A stretch of 64,000 bases of DNA from Caulobacter segnis (lineage in GTDB: Bacteria > Pseudomonadota > Alphaproteobacteria > Caulobacterales > Caulobacteraceae). The stretch lies in the NCBI RefSeq assembly GCF_029543125.1, contig NZ_JARQWW010000001.1, positions 186,001 to 250,000 of the forward strand, written 5' to 3'. The notes beneath the pieces are model-generated. The model was not told the origin of the DNA. It worked only from the letters and a program-made list of their open reading frames with translations, and did not search any database. A program made the position numbers and the translations under genes. Shown in pieces: positions 1 to 9,149 of this stretch; positions within the stretch are counted from its first letter, which is position 1, and each line of letters starts with the position of its first letter.

Positions 1-153
1 AGCCAGAAGCTGGATTGCCTGTTCATCGCCAAGGGCATCCACGGCCTGAAGGCCATGGGCCCGGACGGCCGCCTGCACGCCCCCGCCGTGGAGGCCCTGC
101 TCAACGCCGAGGGGACCACCGCCACGCACGCCATGGGCGACCTCGTCTGGTGA
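1..153 (+). CDS. HAD-superfamily class IIA hydrolase, C-terminal fragment
   Basis: The window opens inside this gene. The last 50 residues are readable and end in MGDLVW followed by TGA. The segment D-C-L-FIAKGIHG followed by a PDGRL stretch resembles the C-terminus of the alphaproteobacterial HAD-IIA proteins (TIGR01459 type), predicted sugar or nucleotide phosphatases. The catalytic DxD motif lies upstream of the window and cannot be checked. The gene runs in the same direction as the MaoC gene and ribF, 67 bases ahead of the MaoC start, so the three may be co-transcribed. Family assignment from so short a piece is moderate. Confidence 0.6.
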   Translation, partial: SQKLDCLFIAKGIHGLKAMGPDGRLHAPAVEALLNAEGTTATHAMGDLVW

Positions 154-220
154 CATCGACCCGTCACGGGGTACAACGGCGCCGCAAGACAACGACGCCG
201 GAACGGCGAGGAGAGTGCGG

Positions 221-643
221 GTGAAGAGCTACTTCCTGGAAGACCTGAGCGTCGGCATGTCCGCCGAGACCACGAACCTCGTCACCGAGGCGGTCATCCA
301 GAAGTTCGCCGACGTCAGCGGCGACACCAATCCCGTCCACCTGGACGCCGACTTCGCGGCCAAGACGTCGTTCGGAGAGCGCATCGCTCACGGCATGCTG
401 TCCGGCGCCTACATCTCGGCCGCCATCGGCACGAACCTGCCGGGGCCGGGCGCGATCTACATCTCGCAGTCACTGTCCTTCAAACGCCCGGTGAAGATCG
501 GCGCCGAGGTGGTCACCCGCGTTGAGATCACAGCCATCGACGAGGCCAAGGCCCGCGTCACCTTCGCCACCGTCTGCAAGGTGGGCGGCAAGGCCGTGGT
601 GGACGGCGAGGCCGTGGTCATGGTCCCCCGCCGGAGCGCCTGA
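221..643 (+). CDS. MaoC-family (R)-specific enoyl-CoA hydratase-like protein
   Basis: A 140-residue single hotdog-fold protein. The MaoC signature is clear: a D-x-NPVH stretch near residue 40 with Asp and His placed for hydration, followed by ERIAHGMLSGAYISAAIGTNLPG. Such proteins hydrate trans-2-enoyl-CoA to (R)-3-hydroxyacyl-CoA, linking beta-oxidation to other acyl pathways (PhaJ type); the true substrate is not deducible. Two GTG codons compete, at 215 and 221. The purine-rich GAGGAG at about 207-212 is only a few bases from 215 but well spaced for 221, so I chose 221. The stop codon abuts the TTG start of ribF, implying translational coupling. Confidence 0.85.
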   Translation: MKSYFLEDLSVGMSAETTNLVTEAVIQKFADVSGDTNPVHLDADFAAKTSFGERIAHGMLSGAYISAAIGTNLPGPGAIYISQSLSFKRPVKIGAEVVTRVEITAIDEAKARVTFATVCKVGGKAVVDGEAVVMVPRRSA

Positions 644-1576
644 TTGACCCTGCGCATCATCCATAGCTGGAAAGACCTGGGCCCCGAGGATCGCGGCGCC
701 TCCGTGGCGCTCGGCAACTTCGACGGCGTCCATCAGGGCCACCAGCACGTCATCACCGCCGCCGCCGAAGCGGCCAAGCGTCTGGACGCCCCGCTGGGGG
801 TCATCACCTTCGACCCGCACCCGCGCCGCCTGTTCCGGCCCAACGAGCCGGCCTTCAAGCTGATGACCCACGACCAGCAGGCGCGCGCGCTGGAGGCGAT
901 GGGCGTCCGCCGCCTGTACCTGCTGCCCTTCGACTTCGAGATGGCCAGCCTGTCCGACCGCGAGTTCGCGCAGAAGGTGCTGAAGGGCGGCCTCGGCGTG
1001 CGCCATGTGGCCGTGGGCTTCGACATCTCCTTCGGTCGCGGCCGCAGCGGCGACGCCGGCCTGATGCGACAGTACGGCGAGGAGCTCGGCTTCTCGGTGT
1101 CGGTTGAGGAAGCCGTGGGCGAGGAGAGCGGCAAGTTCTCCTCCACCGGCGTGCGCGAGGCGCTGCGCGCCGGCCGTCCGGAAGAGGCCGCCCACATCCT
1201 GGGCCAGCCCTTCGCTATCGAGGGGATCGTCCGCCGCGGCCGCCAGCTCGGCCGCCAACTGGGCTTCCCCACCGCCAATGTGGCGCTGGAGGACTATGTG
1301 GTCCCCAAGCTCGGCGTGTACGCCACCCGCACCCGCCTGCCCGATGGGCGCGTGGTCCCGGGCGTCGCCAATCTGGGCAACAACCCCACCACCGGCGAGG
1401 TCGAGACCCGTCTGGAGACCTGGCTCTTCGATTTCGACGAGGACCTCTACGGCCAGACCCTGGAGACCCAGCTGATCGCCTTCCTCCGCCCCGAGGAGAA
1501 GTTCAGCTCCATAGAGGCCATGGTCGAGCAGATCCACGAGGATGAGCGCCAGGCGCGCGGGATTTTGGGGGCGTAA
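644..1576 (+). CDS. ribF: Bifunctional riboflavin kinase / FAD synthetase RibF
   Basis: Converts riboflavin to FMN and then FAD in the cytoplasm. The N-terminal nucleotidyltransferase half shows GNFDGVHQGHQ and the STGVREAL segment. The C-terminal flavokinase half shows GRQLGFPTANV and later NLGNNPTTG. At 310 residues it has the usual length. The start is a TTG directly after the TGA of the MaoC gene, with GGAG about seven bases upstream. FAD is the cofactor of acyl-CoA dehydrogenases such as the one at 21111, but no specific link is implied. Confidence 0.95.
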   Translation: MTLRIIHSWKDLGPEDRGASVALGNFDGVHQGHQHVITAAAEAAKRLDAPLGVITFDPHPRRLFRPNEPAFKLMTHDQQARALEAMGVRRLYLLPFDFEMASLSDREFAQKVLKGGLGVRHVAVGFDISFGRGRSGDAGLMRQYGEELGFSVSVEEAVGEESGKFSSTGVREALRAGRPEEAAHILGQPFAIEGIVRRGRQLGRQLGFPTANVALEDYVVPKLGVYATRTRLPDGRVVPGVANLGNNPTTGEVETRLETWLFDFDEDLYGQTLETQLIAFLRPEEKFSSIEAMVEQIHEDERQARGILGA

Positions 1577-1582
1577 AGCAAT

Positions 1583-1719
1583 CTCTTCCCCTGCGAAGCG
1601 GGGGAGCGGGACCATGCGCAGCATGGTGGAGGGGGCGACCGCCCACTCTGAGCCCAGTCACGCCCCCTCCACCGCTTCGCGGTCCCCCTCCCCCGTACCT
1701 TCGCTACAGGGGAGGAGAG
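1583..1719. repeat. Intergenic palindromic repeat, family A copy 1
   Basis: A 137-base inverted repeat filling the gap between the convergent ribF and metalloprotease genes. The left side carries CTCTTCCCCTGCGAAGCGGG and a GGTGGAGGGGGCG block. The right side carries the mirrored CGCCCCCTCCACCGCTTCG and ends in GGGGAGGAGAG. The same building blocks recur at 14324, 22431, 47421 and 54520. It can form a long hairpin in RNA from either strand and may terminate both genes. Confidence 0.8.
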
Positions 1720-1721
1720 TT

Positions 1722-4169
1722 TTAGAGATCCCCGAACCAGTCCGTCTCGCCCCCGATCGGCATGCCGGGCGGCGTTGCCGGGGTGCGGCGTTCCTGGGCC
1801 AGCAGCGGAGCCAGGGTTTCGCGGTCGGACAGCAGACCCGCCAGCCAGCGGCCGTGGGCGCTCTCGGCCTCGCCGCCCTTCATGGCCGACAGGCGCTTGG
1901 ACAAGTCCTCCAGCCGCGCGGCGATGATCGAGGCGGCGGTGGGCGACACGTTCGGGTCGTTCTGCGCGATGGCCAGGGCGAACACCGTCCGCGCCTGCAG
2001 GCGACGGCGCACCTCGGCCAGGCGGCCGGCGGGGACCGCGCCGTCAAAGGCGGCGGCCAGGATGCGGCGGGTCATCTCGTCCACGCCCAGATTGCCGGCG
2101 TCGCGGCGGTGCTGGTCGGCCACGCGGTTGATGCGGGTCGGGTCCAGCAGGTTGCTCAGGGTCAGGCCCGCCGCCACATCGGCGGCCACCAGCGGATCGA
2201 ACACCGGCCCGCCCATGGTGCGCAGCACCTCGATCTCATGCTGGCGGTCACGGTCGCCCGAATTGCCGGATGACAGATAGGGGAGCACGCTTTCCGGCAC
2301 ATCCAGCGCCGCCGGCGCCAGGGTCAGCATCAGAGCGTCCAGGGCCGCGCGTTGATGTGCCGCCGGGACCACCGTGGCGGCCTCCTTGCCGTCGCCCTTC
2401 ACGGAGTAGGCAAAGTCCACCCCGCCCACCAGCTTCACGGCCGCCTCGGCCTGATAGCGGTGCAGCAGATAGACCGGCACGAACTTGCGGCGCAGCTCGT
2501 TGGCGCCCTCGCCCTGGTGCAGGACCTTGAGGCCATAGGTCTCCACGGCCACCTTGCGCACGCCCATCATGCGGACCAGTTCGGCGGCCGGATCGGCGCC
2601 GTCATCCCACAGGCTGCCCCAGGGCTGGCCCGCCGAGCCCGACCGCGCGTCGGCGTCCGTAGTGTAGCGCAGGCCGCCCTTGGCCGCCGCGTTGGCGTGG
2701 GCCCGCTTTTGATCGCCATACATCCAGTCGACGATGAACTCGTCCCAGGCGCCGACGCCCACGCCATAGGCGTCCGAAAGGTCCACCTGGCCGTTGACGA
2801 GGTTCAGGCGCGGGGCCGGATAATCCATGACGGAAAACCGGCCCTGGGTGCTGGCCGAGAAGTTGTGTGCGAAGCCCAGGGAGTGGCCGACCTCGTGCGC
2901 CGACAGCTGGCGCATCCGGGCCAGGGCCGCCACCACAGGATCGTTCGGCGTGCCGGTCCCGACCTTGTCGGCGCCCACCAGGGCCTCGAAGATCATCATG
3001 TCTTGGCGCACCCGCAAAGAGCCCAGCAGCACCGAGCCCTTGATGATTTCGCCCGTGCGCGGGTCGGTCACCGCTTGGCCGTAGGACCAGCCGCGCGTGG
3101 CCCGGTTGGTCCAGTTGACGACGTTGTAGCGGACGTCCAGCGGATCGGCGCCTTCCGGCAGGATCTCGACCTTGTAGGCGTCGATATAGCCGGCCTCCTC
3201 GAAGGCCTTGGCCCACCAGGCCGCGCCTTCCTTCAGGGCGGTGCGGATCGGCTCCGGCGCGGCGCGGTCGATATAGAAGACGATGGGCTTCTTCACCCGC
3301 GACTTCGGCGCGGCGGGGTCCAGCTTCTCCAGCCGGAAGCGCGACACCATCTGGCGCACGATCGGGTCGCCCAGCGGCGCGGCGTAGTCATTGACGATGT
3401 TGCCGAAGGCGCCGCTGCGCTGGTCCCACCACCGCCGCTCGAAGCCCGGCTCCGGCAGGCGGATCAGCGAGTGGCGGACAGCCAGGGTGATCAGCTTGGC
3501 GTCCGGCGCGATGTTGCGCACTTCCGGTCCCGGCGTGTCGGAGCCGAAGGTCAGGCGCGCCTCCAGCTCCACATTGTCCGGGAACACCTTGGTGGCCGCG
3601 GCCTCGACCAGGGATAGGTCGGCCACCTGCTTGAAGCCGCCCTCGCCGCCCTGCTTCAGGGAGTCGGCGATGCCCATGGCGTCGCGGGTCAGGAAGCTGG
3701 AGACGTCCACCACCAGGCGGCCGTCGGCCTCCTCGCGCTCGATCTTGCCGGCCCAGACGGTGGAATAGGCGAAGCTGTCGCGGGCGGCAGCCTGTTCGTC
3801 AGGACCGGCCCCCTCGGCGCGGAACTTGGGGTTCTCGTACTCGGCCACCACCTTGCCGCCCACGCGGCGGAACACCAGCAGCCGGCCTTCGCCCAGGGCC
3901 GCCTTGTCCAGGCCGATGGGCGCCGAGCCGAGCCCAGTCTTCAGGGCGGCGATATGGATGTAGCGGCCGGCGACCCCGTCCTTGTCCGGCTTGGGCAGGG
4001 ACAGCATCACCTTGCCCTGCTGGGCGTCGATCAGGACAGGCAACAGCCCCTCCTTGCGCTCGACGCTCGAAGCGGCGGCGGGCTTGGCCGCCTGCGCCAG
4101 AGCGATCTGCGGCGACGCCGCGATCAGAGCCGTCGCGGCCGCGGCCGCCATCAGAAAACGCTTGCCCAT
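1722..4169 (-). CDS. Secreted zinc-dependent metalloprotease (DUF5117/DUF5118 type)
   Basis: An 815-residue exported protein. The start at 4169 gives a signal peptide (MGKRFLMAAAAATALIAAS, then a cleavage-like ALAQA) and has a GGGGGAG ribosome site. The open frame runs further upstream, but that part is not protein-like. Near residue 424 is HEVGHSLGFAHN, an HExxHxxGxxH metzincin zinc site. Arrangement and length match the large Gram-negative zinc-dependent metalloproteases with DUF5117 and DUF4953-like domains, whose substrates are mostly unknown. It probably acts in the periplasm or outside the cell. It is convergent with ribF and divergent from the acyltransferase. Confidence 0.9.
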   Translation of the reverse strand: MGKRFLMAAAAATALIAASPQIALAQAAKPAAASSVERKEGLLPVLIDAQQGKVMLSLPKPDKDGVAGRYIHIAALKTGLGSAPIGLDKAALGEGRLLVFRRVGGKVVAEYENPKFRAEGAGPDEQAAARDSFAYSTVWAGKIEREEADGRLVVDVSSFLTRDAMGIADSLKQGGEGGFKQVADLSLVEAAATKVFPDNVELEARLTFGSDTPGPEVRNIAPDAKLITLAVRHSLIRLPEPGFERRWWDQRSGAFGNIVNDYAAPLGDPIVRQMVSRFRLEKLDPAAPKSRVKKPIVFYIDRAAPEPIRTALKEGAAWWAKAFEEAGYIDAYKVEILPEGADPLDVRYNVVNWTNRATRGWSYGQAVTDPRTGEIIKGSVLLGSLRVRQDMMIFEALVGADKVGTGTPNDPVVAALARMRQLSAHEVGHSLGFAHNFSASTQGRFSVMDYPAPRLNLVNGQVDLSDAYGVGVGAWDEFIVDWMYGDQKRAHANAAAKGGLRYTTDADARSGSAGQPWGSLWDDGADPAAELVRMMGVRKVAVETYGLKVLHQGEGANELRRKFVPVYLLHRYQAEAAVKLVGGVDFAYSVKGDGKEAATVVPAAHQRAALDALMLTLAPAALDVPESVLPYLSSGNSGDRDRQHEIEVLRTMGGPVFDPLVAADVAAGLTLSNLLDPTRINRVADQHRRDAGNLGVDEMTRRILAAAFDGAVPAGRLAEVRRRLQARTVFALAIAQNDPNVSPTAASIIAARLEDLSKRLSAMKGGEAESAHGRWLAGLLSDRETLAPLLAQERRTPATPPGMPIGGETDWFGDL

Positions 4170-4295
4170 GGAACTCCCCCCGGAACTGGAAGCGAAAGGG
4201 ATAGGGGCAGTTTCCGCGACCGTCGAGACATAGCAGCGGTCGTTGCGATGAACGCCGCCTCTTGCCCGATGCGCAGGCGTCGCCAATAACCGCGC

Positions 4296-5543
4296 ATGGT
4301 TGCGTTCCGGCCTCTTCTTGACCGTCTGCCCAAGCTCCGTCCGGAGAGTGACGACTTCCTGCATCTGGACGCCCTGCGCTTCCTGGCCTCGGCGGGCATC
4401 GTCTTCTTCCACATGATGGGCGAACTGCGCCTGCCAGACCTGGGCGAGGACGTGATCAAGCGGTCCGGTCCGCTGAACCTGCTGGTCGACCTGTTCTTCG
4501 TCATCTCCGGCATGATGATCGCCCACGCCTATGCCGACCGGCTGAAGTCGCCCGGCGACTACGGCCGCTTCATGCAGAAGCGCATCGCCCGCCTGGCGCC
4601 CCTGCACTGGCTGACCCTGCTGGCCTTCCTGCCGTTGATGAGCTGGCTGATGCCGGGCCGTTTCGCCCGCATCGATGTGGGCTGCCTGGCGCCCACCGCC
4701 CTGTTCCTGCACGCCATCCCCAACTGCGGCGGCCTGCGGTTCAACTTCCCCAGCTGGTCCATCGGGGCCGAGATGATGATGTACTTGGCCCTGCCGGCGT
4801 TCCTCGTCCTATACCGCCGGGCCTGGACCCTGTTCCTGGCGGCGGCCGTGGTGCTGGCCTTCCTCTACGGCGTCGGCCGCGCGGGTCCGATCAACCGCCC
4901 CTGGTGGGAGTGGACCTTCGACTGGGGCGTCATGCGCGCCCTGCCAGCCTTCCTTATCGGTCTCGGCCTCTACGCCGTCCGCGACAAGCTGCGCCTTTTG
5001 CCCGCGCCCAAGTTGCTGCTGGCGGCCACGACAGTCGCCTATCTGGCGGGCATGTACTTCCGGGTTCCGAAGTCGATCTTGGTGCTGATCGTCTATTCCA
5101 TCGCCGCCACCGCCCTGGCCGCCGACCTGAACGGCAAGGTGGACGCCCTGACCCGGAAACTCGCCCCACTCGGCCAGCTCACCTACTCGCTCTATATGTG
5201 GCACGCCTTCGCCCTGCTGTTCTTCGTGCAGCAGCTGCCCCGCCGCACGGGGATCGGCCACGACGTCTGGATCGCTCTGTCCGTGCCGATCCTGCTGGTC
5301 GTCTCCTACGTCTCGCTGGTCGCTTTCGAGCGTCCGATGCGGTCCTGGATCGCCGGACTGCCGATCTTTCCCCGCAAGAGGCGTGACGATGCGGCCTCTT
5401 CTCTGGTATCAGCCGGCGATGACCTTCCTTCGGTCCATTCCGCGAATTACGCGCCCGGCGTGACGCCGCCCGTTGAGGCTGCGCGCGCGCCGGGTTCGCC
5501 GATCTCCGCCCCTTCCGCTCCCCGCAGCGGCGAAGCCGTCTGA
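4296..5543 (+). CDS. Membrane acyltransferase 3 family protein (OafA/YrhL-like)
   Basis: A 415-residue polytopic inner-membrane protein. The N-terminal HLDALRFLASAGIVFFHM and the following VDLFFVISGMMIAHAY match the acyltransferase 3 family (R-F-hxxxxVxxxH and DLFFVLSG motifs). These enzymes O-acylate cell-surface glycans, lipopolysaccharide or secreted molecules. About ten hydrophobic segments are visible. The last 50 or so residues are hydrophilic and rich in Ala, Pro and Ser, unlike the family core. They end 27 bases before ileS, so the two genes may share a transcript. The acyl acceptor cannot be inferred. Confidence 0.88.
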   Translation: MVAFRPLLDRLPKLRPESDDFLHLDALRFLASAGIVFFHMMGELRLPDLGEDVIKRSGPLNLLVDLFFVISGMMIAHAYADRLKSPGDYGRFMQKRIARLAPLHWLTLLAFLPLMSWLMPGRFARIDVGCLAPTALFLHAIPNCGGLRFNFPSWSIGAEMMMYLALPAFLVLYRRAWTLFLAAAVVLAFLYGVGRAGPINRPWWEWTFDWGVMRALPAFLIGLGLYAVRDKLRLLPAPKLLLAATTVAYLAGMYFRVPKSILVLIVYSIAATALAADLNGKVDALTRKLAPLGQLTYSLYMWHAFALLFFVQQLPRRTGIGHDVWIALSVPILLVVSYVSLVAFERPMRSWIAGLPIFPRKRRDDAASSLVSAGDDLPSVHSANYAPGVTPPVEAARAPGSPISAPSAPRSGEAV

Positions 5544-5570
5544 CGACGGCGCCCGATTTTTCGAGACGAC

Positions 5571-8471
5571 ATGACCATGGCCGACGACGCCAACCAGACC
5601 CCGGGCCGCGATTACCGCGAGACCGTCTTCCTGCCCGAGACCCCGTTCCCCATGCGCGGCGGCCTGCCCCAGAAGGAGCCCCAGATCCTGGAGCAGTGGG
5701 GCGACCTCTATTCCGCCATCCGCAAGACGCGCCAGGACGCCAAGTCCCCGCTGTTCGTGCTGCATGACGGCCCGCCCTACGCCAACGGCCCGATCCACAT
5801 CGGCCACTCGCTGAACAAGATCCTCAAGGACTTCGTCGTCCGCTCGCGGTTCGCCCTGGGCTTCGACGTGGACTATGTGCCGGGCTGGGACTGCCACGGC
5901 CTGCCGATCGAGTGGAAGATCGAGGAGGAGTTCCGCGCCAAGGGCCGCCGCAAGGACGAGATCCCCGCCGCCGAGTTCCGCTCGCGCTGCCGCGAATACG
6001 CCGCCGAATGGATCGACGCCCAGCGCGACGAGTTCAAGCGCCTCGGCGTCCTGGGCAACTGGGACGGCCGCTACGCCACGATGGACTTCACCACCGAGGC
6101 GAAGATCACCGGCGAGTTCCACAAGTTCCTGATGAGCGGCCAGCTCTATCGCGGCTCCAAGCCGGTGATGTGGAGCCCGGTCGAGCGCACCGCCCTGGCC
6201 GACGCCGAGGTGGAGTACCACGACCACGTCTCGCCGATGATCTGGGTGAAGTTCCCGGTGGTCGAAGGCTCCGACGTGGCCCGCAGCGCCAAGCTGGTGA
6301 TCTGGACCACCACCCCCTGGACCATCCCTGCCAACCGCGCGGTCAGCTACAACCCCGACATCGCCTATGCGGCGTATGAGGTCGAAAGCCTGGAGACCGG
6401 GCTTGAGTTCGAACCCTGGGCCAAGCCGGGCGACCGCCTGATCGTCGCCGAGAAGCTGGCCGAGGACGTGTTCAAGGCCGCCAAGATCGCCTCGTGGAAG
6501 AAGGTCGAGTCCGTCGACTGCGAAGGCATGGTCCTGGCCCACCCGCTGGCCGACCTGGACAGCCACTACACCTTCGCCGTGCCGCTGCTGGCCGGCGACC
6601 ACGTGACCGACGACGCGGGCACGGGCTTCGTCCACACCGCCCCGGGCCACGGCCAGGAGGACTATCAGGTCTGGCTCGCCCACGGGCACCGCGAGATCCC
6701 CGAGACGGTCGATCCGGACGGCGCCTACTATCCGTCGGTCGGCCTGTTCGCCGGCCTGAAGGTGCTGGAGACCGAAGGCAAGAAGGCCGGCAAGTTCGGT
6801 CCCGCCAACGGCGCGGTCATGGACAAGCTGATCGAGGCCGGCAACCTGCTGGCGCGCGGCCGGCTGGAGCACTCCTATCCGCACTCCTGGCGCTCCAAGG
6901 CGCCGGTGATCTACCGCAACACCCCCCAATGGTTCATCCGCATGGACCACGAGGGCGAAGACGGCACGTTGCGCGACAAGGCCCTGGCAGCCATCGACGC
7001 CACCACCTTCCACCCGGCCCAGGGCCGCAACCGCATCCGCGGCATGGTCGAGACGCGCCCGGACTGGCTGATCAGCCGCCAGCGCAACTGGGGCACGCCC
7101 CTGGCCATGTTCGTCGACAGGGAGACGGGCGAGCCGCTGCATGACCCCGAGGTCAACCAGCGCATCATCGACGCGATGAAGGCCGAGGGCGCCGACGCCT
7201 GGTTCACCCGTCCGGTGACCGACTTCCTCGGCGCGCACGATGCGGCCCGCTACGAGAAGATCGAGGACATCCTCGACGTCTGGTTCGACAGCGGCTGCAC
7301 CCACGCCTTCACCATCGAGGGCCGCGCCGACTCCAAGTGGCCCGCCGACCTCTATCTGGAAGGCTCCGACCAGCATCGCGGCTGGTTCCAGTCGTCCCTG
7401 CTGGAAGGCTGCGGCACCCGCGGTCGCGCGCCCTATGACGCTGTCCTGACCCACGGCTTCACGCTCGACGAGAACGGCGAGAAGATGTCCAAGTCGAAGG
7501 GCAACACGGTCGCCCCGCAGGCGGTCATCAAGGAAAGCGGCGCCGAGATCCTGCGCCTGTGGGTCGCCTCGGTGGACTACGCTGACGACCAGCGCATCGG
7601 GAAGCAAATCCTGCAGGGCGTCGCCGACGCCTATCGCAAGCTGCGCAACACCGTCCGCTACCTGCTGGGCGCCCTGGCCGGCTTCGACGAGGCCGAACGC
7701 CTGCCGCTCGACCAGATGCCGCCGCTGGAGTCCTACATCCTGCACCGCCTGCATGAGCTGGACGGTCAGGTGCGCGCCGCCTACGCCGAGTACCGGTTCA
7801 GCGACGTCCTGCGCCCCATCGCCGAGTTCTGCGCCCAAGACCTGTCGGCCTTCTACTTCGACATCCGCAAGGACGCGCTCTACTGCGACGCGCCCGACAG
7901 CGTCCGCCGCCGCGCCTGCCGCACGGTGATGGACCTGGTGTTTGAGCGCCTGACCATCTGGCTGGCCCCGCTGACGCCGTTCACCATGGAAGAAGCCTGG
8001 ACCACCCGCTTCCCCGACGCCGGCTCCAACTGCCTGCGCGTCATCCCGGCCACCCCGGCCGATTGGAAGAACGACGCCGAGGCCGCCCGCTGGGCCAAGG
8101 TCGAAATGGTCACCCGCGCGGTCACCGGCGCCCTGGAGATCGAGCGGCGTGAAAAGCGCATCGGTTCGGCCCTCGAAGCCGCGCCGGTCGTCCACGTGGC
8201 CGACCCCGGCCTGCTGGCCGCCTTCGAAGGCCTGGACGCCGCCGAGATCTTCCGCACCAGCCAGGCGACCCTGGTTGCGGGCGAAGGTCCGGCCGACGCC
8301 TTCCGCAGCGACGACGTGAAGGCCGTCGCCGTGGAGCCCACCCGGGCCGAAGGCGCCAAGTGCGCCCGCTCCTGGCGCGTCCTGCCGGAAGTCGGCTCGG
8401 ACCCGCGCTACCCCGACCTTTCGCTGCGGGACGCGCAAGCCGTCGCCGCCTGGGATGCTAAGCATGGCTAA
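5571..8471 (+). CDS. ileS: Isoleucyl-tRNA synthetase
   Basis: Charges tRNA-Ile in the cytoplasm. The 966-residue class Ia enzyme has the HIGH motif at residues 76-79 (PIHIGHSLNK) and KMSKS at about 638-642. The editing insertion lies between them (W-TTTPWTIPANRAV, then GTGFVHTAPGHG). The C-terminal zinc-ribbon region is degenerate: CARSWRVLPEVG keeps one cysteine of the usual pairs and is followed by a Cys-free stretch. Starts at 5571 and 5577 are both possible. The stop overlaps the lspA start by eight bases, giving an ileS-lspA pair found in many bacteria. Confidence 0.97.
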   Translation: MTMADDANQTPGRDYRETVFLPETPFPMRGGLPQKEPQILEQWGDLYSAIRKTRQDAKSPLFVLHDGPPYANGPIHIGHSLNKILKDFVVRSRFALGFDVDYVPGWDCHGLPIEWKIEEEFRAKGRRKDEIPAAEFRSRCREYAAEWIDAQRDEFKRLGVLGNWDGRYATMDFTTEAKITGEFHKFLMSGQLYRGSKPVMWSPVERTALADAEVEYHDHVSPMIWVKFPVVEGSDVARSAKLVIWTTTPWTIPANRAVSYNPDIAYAAYEVESLETGLEFEPWAKPGDRLIVAEKLAEDVFKAAKIASWKKVESVDCEGMVLAHPLADLDSHYTFAVPLLAGDHVTDDAGTGFVHTAPGHGQEDYQVWLAHGHREIPETVDPDGAYYPSVGLFAGLKVLETEGKKAGKFGPANGAVMDKLIEAGNLLARGRLEHSYPHSWRSKAPVIYRNTPQWFIRMDHEGEDGTLRDKALAAIDATTFHPAQGRNRIRGMVETRPDWLISRQRNWGTPLAMFVDRETGEPLHDPEVNQRIIDAMKAEGADAWFTRPVTDFLGAHDAARYEKIEDILDVWFDSGCTHAFTIEGRADSKWPADLYLEGSDQHRGWFQSSLLEGCGTRGRAPYDAVLTHGFTLDENGEKMSKSKGNTVAPQAVIKESGAEILRLWVASVDYADDQRIGKQILQGVADAYRKLRNTVRYLLGALAGFDEAERLPLDQMPPLESYILHRLHELDGQVRAAYAEYRFSDVLRPIAEFCAQDLSAFYFDIRKDALYCDAPDSVRRRACRTVMDLVFERLTIWLAPLTPFTMEEAWTTRFPDAGSNCLRVIPATPADWKNDAEAARWAKVEMVTRAVTGALEIERREKRIGSALEAAPVVHVADPGLLAAFEGLDAAEIFRTSQATLVAGEGPADAFRSDDVKAVAVEPTRAEGAKCARSWRVLPEVGSDPRYPDLSLRDAQAVAAWDAKHG

Positions 8472-8955
8472 GCCGCACATCACCCGCTGGGGCTGGACCG
8501 CCTACGCCATCGCCATCGCGGTCATCGTCATCGACCAGGCGGTGAAGCACTGGATCCTCAACGTCTTCGACCTGCCCCTGCGCGGGTCGGTGCCGGTGGC
8601 GGGTCCCTTCCACCTGACCATGGTGTGGAACCAGGGCGTCAGCTTCGGCCTGCTGCAGGCCGGGCACGACCTGGCCCGCTGGGCCCTGGCCGGCTTCTCC
8701 CTGGCGGTGGCCTTCTTCCTGGCCGGCTGGGCGCGCAAGACCGAGCGTCCGCTGCTGGCCACGGCGCTTGGCCTGGTCATCGGCGGAGCCCTGGGCAACC
8801 TGATCGACCGGGTGCGATTCGCCGCCGTGGCCGACTTCCTGGACTTCTCGCGGCTCTATTTTCCGTGGGTGTTCAACATCGCCGACGCCGGCATCACGGT
8901 GGGCGTCATCCTGCTGCTGGCCGACAGCCTGTTCGGCGATTCCTCGCGCAAGTAA
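8464..8955 (+). CDS. lspA: Lipoprotein signal peptidase (signal peptidase II)
   Basis: Cleaves signal peptides of prolipoproteins after diacylglycerol transfer at the inner membrane. The 163-residue protein has four hydrophobic segments, the NQGVSFGLL box, GGALGNLIDRVRFAAVADFLDF and FNIADAGI. The last two hold the two catalytic aspartates of the family. The ATG at 8464 overlaps the ileS stop by eight bases; an ATG nine bases upstream is less likely. The next gene encodes a lipoprotein that would need this enzyme. Confidence 0.96.
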   Translation: MAKPHITRWGWTAYAIAIAVIVIDQAVKHWILNVFDLPLRGSVPVAGPFHLTMVWNQGVSFGLLQAGHDLARWALAGFSLAVAFFLAGWARKTERPLLATALGLVIGGALGNLIDRVRFAAVADFLDFSRLYFPWVFNIADAGITVGVILLLADSLFGDSSRK

Positions 8956-8957
8956 GG

Positions 8958-8981
8958 CGGCGCGCCCGCCCCGGCGCGCCG
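8958..8981 (+). terminator. GC hairpin after lspA, possible terminator
   Basis: CGGCGCGC pairs with GCGCGCCG across an eight-base loop, starting three bases after the lspA stop. The following bases (TTGCAAAATTG) are AT-rich but contain no long T run, so a rho-independent role is uncertain. Confidence 0.35.
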
Positions 8982-8993
8982 TTGCAAAATTGT

Positions 8994-9033
8994 CTGAAAC
9001 ATTTCAGGGCTGCAATCGTATCTGGTATACGAT
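8994..9033. promoter_or_regulatory. Two palindromes upstream of the BamF-like gene
   Basis: CTGAAA-CA-TTTCAG at 8994-9007 and ATCGTAT-CTGGT-ATACGAT at 9015-9033 are both perfect inverted repeats, only seven bases apart. The second resembles sites of the GntR/FadR regulator class. The region sits about 120 bases ahead of the lipoprotein gene. This suggests a regulated promoter separate from the ileS-lspA transcript. Function is inferred from symmetry alone. Confidence 0.5.
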
Positions 9034-9149
9034 CGTCTAACAAAACTGCGACGATCAAGGAGAGGCGAAGCCGTTTACGCCTCCCCTCCAAATGCGGTAT
9101 CTGCGACGTCCGTATGTAGGCCGGGGGCGGCCTCTGGAGCATGGATTTC

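Noticed and set aside
4170..4712. Upstream extension of the metalloprotease frame
   Set aside because: It lacks a signal-like start and runs antisense through the start of the acyltransferase gene; ATG 4169 has a ribosome site and signal peptide.
5409..8483. A 1024-codon open frame antisense to ileS
   Set aside because: Its composition (runs of Gly, Ala, Val, Asp and His with no domain) is that of a shadow frame in high-GC coding DNA; the sense strand encodes a perfect IleS.
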